Shown here: one piece after another, positions 21,758-26,387 of the stretch
Layout of the letters: each line of letters begins with the position of its first letter
How positions within the stretch are numbered: position 1 is the first letter of the stretch
DNA from: Gammaproteobacteria bacterium
GTDB taxonomy: Bacteria; Pseudomonadota; Gammaproteobacteria; Pseudomonadales; Azotimanducaceae
Direction: 5' to 3'
Length of the DNA stretch: 26,387 nt
Assembly (NCBI GenBank): GCA_002719135.1
Contig: PBGU01000049.1
Span: 6,781-33,167, forward strand
Position numbers and translations under genes: made by a program
The notes under the pieces: model-generated
Databases searched by the model: none
What the model saw: only the letters and a program-made list of their open reading frames with translations
What the model was told of the DNA's origin: nothing

Positions 21758-23050
21758 CTACGTTTCCATACCCTGGAATTCAGCCAGGCCCAGATAGCGA
21801 CTGTCATGGAGAGACGACTCGATACGTAACAAGCGGTTATATTTCGCCACGCGTTCGGACCGAGATAAAGATCCCGTTTTGATTTGCCCTGCCCCAGTTG
21901 CAACCGCCAAGTCGGCGATGAATGTATCCTCGGTATCGCCTGAACGATGCGAAACGATCACCGAGTATCCGCTGTCATGTGCCATACGGATCGCCGAGAG
22001 CGTCTCTGTAAGAGTGCCGATTTGATTCAATTTAATGAGGATCGCGTTGGCAATTCCTTCTCTGATACCACGTGCCAAGATTTCGGTGTTGGTGACAAAA
22101 AGGTCATCACCAACTAACTGAATCCGATTTCCAAGAGACTCTGTTAGAAGGTGCCAACCGTGCCAATCATTCTCGTCCATACCGTCTTCAATAGAAGCAA
22201 TCGGAAATTGATTGGTGAGTTCTTCGAGGTACCTACAGAAATTTTTGCTGGTAAATATGCGATCGTCGCCCGCTAGGTGATAAGACCCATCGTGAAAGAA
22301 TTCACTCGCGGCGCAATCCACTGCCAGCAACACGTCCTTTCCCACCCGGTACCCAGAGCGCGTGATTGCCTCCTCGATCAATTCGAACCCCGCAATATTT
22401 GACTCCAAATCAGGCGCGAATCCGCCCTCGTCTCCAACGCTCGTAGCAAGTCCTTTTTCGGCAAGTAGCATTTTCAATGCATTAAATATTTCGACTCCTG
22501 CACAAAGCGCGTCGCGAAACGTTGTCATCGATACCGGTTGGATCATGAACTCTTGTATATCAACGTTGTTATCTGCGTGAGCCCCTCCATTGAGAATGTT
22601 CATCATCGGTACCGGCATACGCACGTCCGCGGGGCCATACAATTCCGTAAGGTATTGATGCAATTCAAGATTGCGGGAACAAGCCGCTGCTCGAGCGGCC
22701 GCGAGAGACACTCCAAGAATCGCATTCGCTCCAAGCCGCTCTTTATTCTTGGTTCCGTCGAGCTCGATCATTACGCCGTCAATCCGTGTCTGATCATTCA
22801 CGTCGAGGCCTAGGAGCGCCGTTGAAATTTCCCCTTCAATCCGTTCGATAGCTCGAAGCACGCCCCTGCCCCCCAAGCGGCCTGCATCACCGTCGCGCAA
22901 CTCAAGCGCCTCACGGGATCCTGTCGAAGCCCCCGAAGGTACCATTGAGTATCCGGAATCACCGCTGTCGAGTATCACGTCGACAGCGACTGTAGGGCTA
23001 CCCCGTGAATCAAATACCTCCCAAGCACGGATCGCACGGATCCGGCTCAT
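21758..23050 (-). CDS. eno: Enolase
   Basis: 430 residues; converts 2-phosphoglycerate to phosphoenolpyruvate, and in many gammaproteobacteria it is also part of the RNA degradosome. The N-terminal motif is VFDSRGSPTVAVDV, then GASTGSREALELRDGD, LDGTKNKERLGANAILGVSLA, SVGDEGGFAPDL (with a catalytic Glu), SIEDGMDENDW and VGDDLFVTN (metal ligands), and HRSGDTEDTFIADLAV. All expected residues are present and the length is normal. The ATG at 23048-23050 overlaps the kdsA TGA by four bases (ATGA). In relatives pyrG-kdsA-eno or pyrG-eno is the usual order. Confidence 0.97.
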   Translation of the reverse strand: MSRIRAIRAWEVFDSRGSPTVAVDVILDSGDSGYSMVPSGASTGSREALELRDGDAGRLGGRGVLRAIERIEGEISTALLGLDVNDQTRIDGVMIELDGTKNKERLGANAILGVSLAAARAAACSRNLELHQYLTELYGPADVRMPVPMMNILNGGAHADNNVDIQEFMIQPVSMTTFRDALCAGVEIFNALKMLLAEKGLATSVGDEGGFAPDLESNIAGFELIEEAITRSGYRVGKDVLLAVDCAASEFFHDGSYHLAGDDRIFTSKNFCRYLEELTNQFPIASIEDGMDENDWHGWHLLTESLGNRIQLVGDDLFVTNTEILARGIREGIANAILIKLNQIGTLTETLSAIRMAHDSGYSVIVSHRSGDTEDTFIADLAVATGAGQIKTGSLSRSERVAKYNRLLRIESSLHDSRYLGLAEFQGMET

Positions 23051-23883
23051 GAAATCTGCTGTTCTATGTATCCACGCGACTTGATAACCGCGTCTATTTC
23101 CCGAAGTTCTTCGAGCAATGGCTTCATGAGGTCTAACGGCCAGGAGTTAGGACCGTCTGAGAGGGCCTCATCCGGTCGAGGATGCGTCTCCATGAACAAC
23201 CCTGCAACCCCGGCTCCTATTGCAGCGCGGGCTAATACAGGAACCATTTCTCGTTGACCACCCGACTTGTCGCCGAGACCACCGGGCATCTGAGCCGAAT
23301 GCGTCGCATCGTATACGACGGGACAACCGGTTTGTCTCATCAGGGCGAGCGAACGCATATCGGATACCAGATTGTTATACCCAAAACTCGCACCGCGTTC
23401 GCACACCATCACCTGCTCGTTGCCTCCCGCTTTTGCTTTGTTGACCACGTTGCACATATCGAGTGGCGCCAAGAACTGCCCCTTCTTGATATTAACGGGC
23501 AAACCCTGGGCACACACACTTTGTATGAAGTTAGTTTGCCTGCAGAGAAATGCCGGTGTCTGAAGAACAGAAACGACGCTGCCGACTTCGTCGAGAGGCG
23601 TATCCTCATGTACATCCGTGAGTACCGGAACCTCAATTTCATCCCGCACCCTTTGAAGAATACGCAATCCTTCTTCGAGGCCCGGGCCCCGATAACTTTC
23701 ATGGGAGGAACGATTAGCTTTATCGAAAGAGCTTTTATAGATGAAATGTATCCCGAGCGAACGCGCGATCTCCCGAAGTTGCTCGGATGTTTCTAAAGCA
23801 GTCGCTTCATTTTCGATGACACATGGGCCAGCGATCAGGAAGAAAGGATCGCTATTGCCTACATCAAATGAACAAAGTTCCAT
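23047..23883 (-). CDS. kdsA: 3-deoxy-8-phosphooctulonate (KDO-8-phosphate) synthase
   Basis: 278 residues; condenses PEP with arabinose 5-phosphate to give KDO-8-phosphate for the lipopolysaccharide core. The motifs are FFLIAGPCVIENE, IYKSSFDKANRSS, PVLTDVHE, LQTPAFLCRQTN and the Asn-containing NIKKGQFLAP, then VYDATHSAQMPGG and FMETHPRPDEALSDGPNSW. NIKKGQ fits the non-metal type, in which Asn replaces the metal-binding Cys. Presence of kdsA indicates a Gram-negative with LPS. It starts with ATG at 23881-23883, 40 bases behind pyrG, and overlaps eno. Confidence 0.97.
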   Translation of the reverse strand: MELCSFDVGNSDPFFLIAGPCVIENEATALETSEQLREIARSLGIHFIYKSSFDKANRSSHESYRGPGLEEGLRILQRVRDEIEVPVLTDVHEDTPLDEVGSVVSVLQTPAFLCRQTNFIQSVCAQGLPVNIKKGQFLAPLDMCNVVNKAKAGGNEQVMVCERGASFGYNNLVSDMRSLALMRQTGCPVVYDATHSAQMPGGLGDKSGGQREMVPVLARAAIGAGVAGLFMETHPRPDEALSDGPNSWPLDLMKPLLEELREIDAVIKSRGYIEQQIS

Positions 23884-23923
23884 ACGCAGATCTTCGTTGT
23901 TTTATCCGGTTCCGGACCACAGG

Positions 23924-25588
23924 TTAACTCCCTGCAGCTTCGATGGAGACTTCATCATTAGTGTGTTCTGCATGTTGATTAGCCGCTTCGATAAATCCGC
24001 GAAATAACGGATGGCAATCTCTTGGCGACGAGTTGAATTCTGGGTGAAACTGACACGCGACAAACCAACCGTTCCCCGGAATCTCTATCATTTCCACAAG
24101 ATCATCTGCGTGACTGCGACCAACTACCGACATTCCAGAAGATTCAAGCCGATCGACATATTCGTTGTTAACCTCGTATCGATGCCGATGACGCTCGTGC
24201 ACGACACTGTCTCCGTACATCGCGCGCGCGATCGAGCCATCTTTAAGAGCGCAAGCTTGTTCTCCTAAACGCATCGTCCCGCCTAAATCGTCATCCACGT
24301 TTCTATGTTCAACGACGCCCTTCTTATCTCGCCATTCCGTTACCAAACCGATAACGGGATCTTTTGTATTCGGGTTAATCTCGGTCGAATGGGCACCCTC
24401 TATACCCAACACGTTGCGCGCAAATTCGATGATTGCGGCATGCAACCCATAACAAATCCCAAGGTACGGCACTTTATGTTCGCGCGCATAACCAGCCGCT
24501 CGAATCTTGCCTTCGAAGCCGCGCTGTCCAAAACCTCCTGGAACTAATATGGCATGGACACCTTCTAACGCCTGTGTGCCATTAGTCTCTATTTCTTCAG
24601 CATCAATGTAACGGATCACCACATCGGTCCGCGTCGCTATGCCCGCATGCGATATGGCTTCTATCAACGACTTGTATGCATCCAGTAGGTCTAGATATTT
24701 TCCTACTATGGCGATTTCGACCGACCGTCGTGGGTGAATAAGTGCATCAACCACATCGTGCCACTCAGCCAAGTTAGCAGACGGACAATCGAGTCCTAGC
24801 TTTTCAACCACGATGTCGTCTAGGTGTTGATCGTTCAGAATCAGCGGGACTTGGTAAATGGTCTCCGCATTTTGCAGCGAAATCACCGCTCGTTCTTCAA
24901 CGTTCGTGAACAGTGCAATCTTACCCCGAGCGGACTTCGGCACAGCCCTGTCCTCACATCGACAAATCAAGACATCAGGTTGTAGACCGATGGAGCGCAA
25001 CTCTTTAACCGAATGCTGGGTCGGTTTTGTCTTTATTTCGCCAGAAGACACTACATAAGGGACCAGCGTTAGGTGGATAAATAGCGTATGTCGGGCCCCC
25101 ACTTCGAGGCGCAGTTGCCTTATGGCTTCTAAAAAAGGTTGCGACTCTATGTCGCCTACCGTGCCACCGGTTTCAACAATAATGACGTCGTAACCTTCGG
25201 CCACCGAGAGAATTCGGCTTTTAATCTCATCTGTGATGTGCGGAATAACTTGTACGGTGGCGCCTAAATAGTCACCTCGTCGTTCTTTCCTTAGAACTTC
25301 TGCGTACACGCTTCCGGTCGTGAAATTATTGCGTTGGCTCATCCGACCGCGAATAAACCTTTCGTAATGCCCAAGATCTAGGTCCGTTTCCGCACCGTCC
25401 ACAGTAACGTACACCTCGCCATGCTGAAACGGGCTCATGGTTCCTGGATCCACGTTGATGTATGGATCCATCTTGAGAATGTTAACTTTGAGAGATCTCG
25501 CCTCGAGGATCGCAGCGAGAGAGGCGGTCACTATGCCCTTGCCTAATGAAGAGACCACACCCCCGGTCACAAAAATGTATCGCGTCAT
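23924..25588 (-). CDS. pyrG: CTP synthase
   Basis: 554 residues; makes CTP from UTP using glutamine. The N-terminal amidoligase domain (about 1-265) begins MTRYIFVTGGVVSSLGKGI with the ATP loop, and continues with MDPYINVDPGTMSPFQHGEV and IVETGGTVGDIES. The C-terminal class I glutaminase domain has PGGFGQRGFEGK, the nucleophile elbow LGICYGLHAA and the QFHPEF catalytic His-Glu. The elbow differs from the usual GICLGMQ of PyrG: Leu is replaced by Tyr and Gln by His. Length and all other motifs are normal, so it should be functional. The start is the ATG at 25586-25588; the 71-base gap from tilS may hold a promoter, but none is clear. Confidence 0.97.
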   Translation of the reverse strand: MTRYIFVTGGVVSSLGKGIVTASLAAILEARSLKVNILKMDPYINVDPGTMSPFQHGEVYVTVDGAETDLDLGHYERFIRGRMSQRNNFTTGSVYAEVLRKERRGDYLGATVQVIPHITDEIKSRILSVAEGYDVIIVETGGTVGDIESQPFLEAIRQLRLEVGARHTLFIHLTLVPYVVSSGEIKTKPTQHSVKELRSIGLQPDVLICRCEDRAVPKSARGKIALFTNVEERAVISLQNAETIYQVPLILNDQHLDDIVVEKLGLDCPSANLAEWHDVVDALIHPRRSVEIAIVGKYLDLLDAYKSLIEAISHAGIATRTDVVIRYIDAEEIETNGTQALEGVHAILVPGGFGQRGFEGKIRAAGYAREHKVPYLGICYGLHAAIIEFARNVLGIEGAHSTEINPNTKDPVIGLVTEWRDKKGVVEHRNVDDDLGGTMRLGEQACALKDGSIARAMYGDSVVHERHRHRYEVNNEYVDRLESSGMSVVGRSHADDLVEMIEIPGNGWFVACQFHPEFNSSPRDCHPLFRGFIEAANQHAEHTNDEVSIEAAGS

Positions 25589-25659
25589 CTAGAGCCCATC
25601 GGACGGGTTGGTACTCCCAGAACGCTTCCCCGAGATGGTTGAACACAATAGCAAAAGGG

Positions 25660-26387
25660 TTACTTGACCTCAATCGAGCAATGCCATTCGGGCCACAATC
25701 CGGCCGGAATTTTTGCATTATCAGCTAATGCTATCCCGGGTATCGCAACCAGTTCTTGGCGGTCAAACAACAGCGGCAAACTTTCGCGCACCCAAGGTGC
25801 GACGCCGCGAGATCGATATAGCTCCGCTAACGGACGATTTTTTCCGCCGAACGTTATTCGTTCTCCGCCTTGTCGCGGTCGCAAGCAAAGACCATAACCT
25901 AGGGCAATTCCAGTTTCTTGCCGAACCCAGGTTAAGGTGCCATTGGAATCACCCCATTCCATTCCAACGGAAATAGCCGCATTGTCTGGACGTTCATAAT
26001 CGCGAACTATATAGAGCAGTCGTCGATACGCTCGAATCGAGATCTGATCCTTGATTCGAACGCGGACTGAACGCGTCCCTGGGCTCTCAATTTGTCGAAG
26101 TACCTCGGTAAGCTGTCCTTTCGTCGGGACGATACCGTATGCCCATAGCCATCCACGCAGCGTCCGTTCGTCTAACCCCACGGAGTCTAGATCTAAGGGC
26201 TCGGCTTCTCGTAACGGCAATTCCGGCCAGTCCAACCTACTCAGATGTTGCACAGCATCACTAAAGCGCGACCCCACAAATGGTAAAAGCTTGTGTCGAA
26301 TCCAATTGCGGTCGTAGGTCTCGTCCAAATTACTGTCGTCCTCAATCCATGAAAGATGGTGCCCTCGTGCAAACAACGCCAACTCTT
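25660..26387 (-). CDS. tilS: tRNA(Ile)-lysidine synthase, C-terminal part (5' end outside window)
   Basis: The frame is open to the last base of the window, so the N-terminal ATPase domain with its SGGxDS loop is not visible. The visible 240 residues start in HHLSWIEDDSNLDETYDRNWIRHKLLP, the typical end of the catalytic domain, followed by the helical tRNA-binding region and the TilS C-terminal domain (GGERITFGGKNRPLAELYRSRGVAPWVRESLPLLF then LVAIPGIALAD). TilS converts C34 of tRNA-Ile(CAT) to lysidine so that it reads AUA. tilS upstream of pyrG is the standard gammaproteobacterial order. Confidence 0.9.
   Translation of the reverse strand, partial: ELALFARGHHLSWIEDDSNLDETYDRNWIRHKLLPFVGSRFSDAVQHLSRLDWPELPLREAEPLDLDSVGLDERTLRGWLWAYGIVPTKGQLTEVLRQIESPGTRSVRVRIKDQISIRAYRRLLYIVRDYERPDNAAISVGMEWGDSNGTLTWVRQETGIALGYGLCLRPRQGGERITFGGKNRPLAELYRSRGVAPWVRESLPLLFDRQELVAIPGIALADNAKIPAGLWPEWHCSIEVK

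Noticed and set aside
23254..23796. 180-codon plus-strand open frame opposite kdsA
   Set aside because: It is antisense to a complete kdsA with all motifs and has no recognisable domain or ribosome-binding site.
1..26387. CRISPR arrays, insertion sequences, rRNA genes, toxin-antitoxin pairs
   Set aside because: None seen: there are no regularly spaced repeats, transposase motifs or rRNA-like sequence, and all gaps between genes are under about 180 bases.

Overview
The window is a stretch of chromosome from a non-enteric gammaproteobacterium. Evidence: the gene string tilS-pyrG-kdsA-eno-ftsB-pcm-nlpD, fdxA-mutS, and recA-recX-alaS-lysC-csrA-tRNA-Ser is the Pseudomonas-type version of a conserved gammaproteobacterial block (lysC between alaS and csrA, fdxA next to mutS). 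The proteins and tRNAs are of ordinary bacterial type, and CCA is encoded in both tRNA genes. The species cannot be named from the sequence. No gene-free stretch exceeds about 180 bases.

Layout, left to right. (1) 1-3518: a truncated PNPOx-like gene, a large secreted SPOR/CBM9-like/beta-barrel gene, and tRNA-Arg(ACG) on the plus strand. (2) 3621-8295: an accessory metabolic group with a phytanoyl-CoA-dioxygenase-like oxygenase and a crotonase (minus strand), then a dienelactone hydrolase and a DUF418 membrane protein (plus strand). (3) 8390-9893: the most unusual part. tRNA-Ser(GCT) is followed on its own strand by two single-gene units, a P-loop kinase and an iodotyrosine-deiodinase-like nitroreductase. 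Each is bounded by a copy of the 3' end of that same tRNA, and no recombinase is left. (4) 9944-15815: csrA, lysC, alaS, recX and recA, all on the minus strand. (5) 15837-18904: a LexA-type operator between the divergent recA and mutS, then mutS and fdxA. (6) 18981-26387: nlpD, a DUF368 polyprenyl-phosphate transporter, pcm, a 3' remnant of truD, ftsB, eno, kdsA, pyrG and the 3' part of tilS. All are on the minus strand and most abut or overlap, so they look like one long transcript.

Functions: the core genes cover DNA repair and the SOS response (recA, recX, mutS), translation (alaS, tilS, two tRNAs), global post-transcriptional control (csrA), aspartate-family amino acids (lysC), envelope and division (nlpD, DUF368, ftsB, kdsA), CTP synthesis, glycolysis and protein repair. 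The conserved block is eroded: rpoS is not between nlpD and fdxA, surE is not next to pcm, and ispD, ispF and most of truD are missing between ftsB and pcm.

The best candidate for something undescribed is the tRNA-Ser-anchored array at 8390-9893. It resembles a set of one-gene cassettes inserted in tandem behind a tRNA gene and read in the tRNA's direction. The sequence shows the repeats directly; the mechanism is inference.
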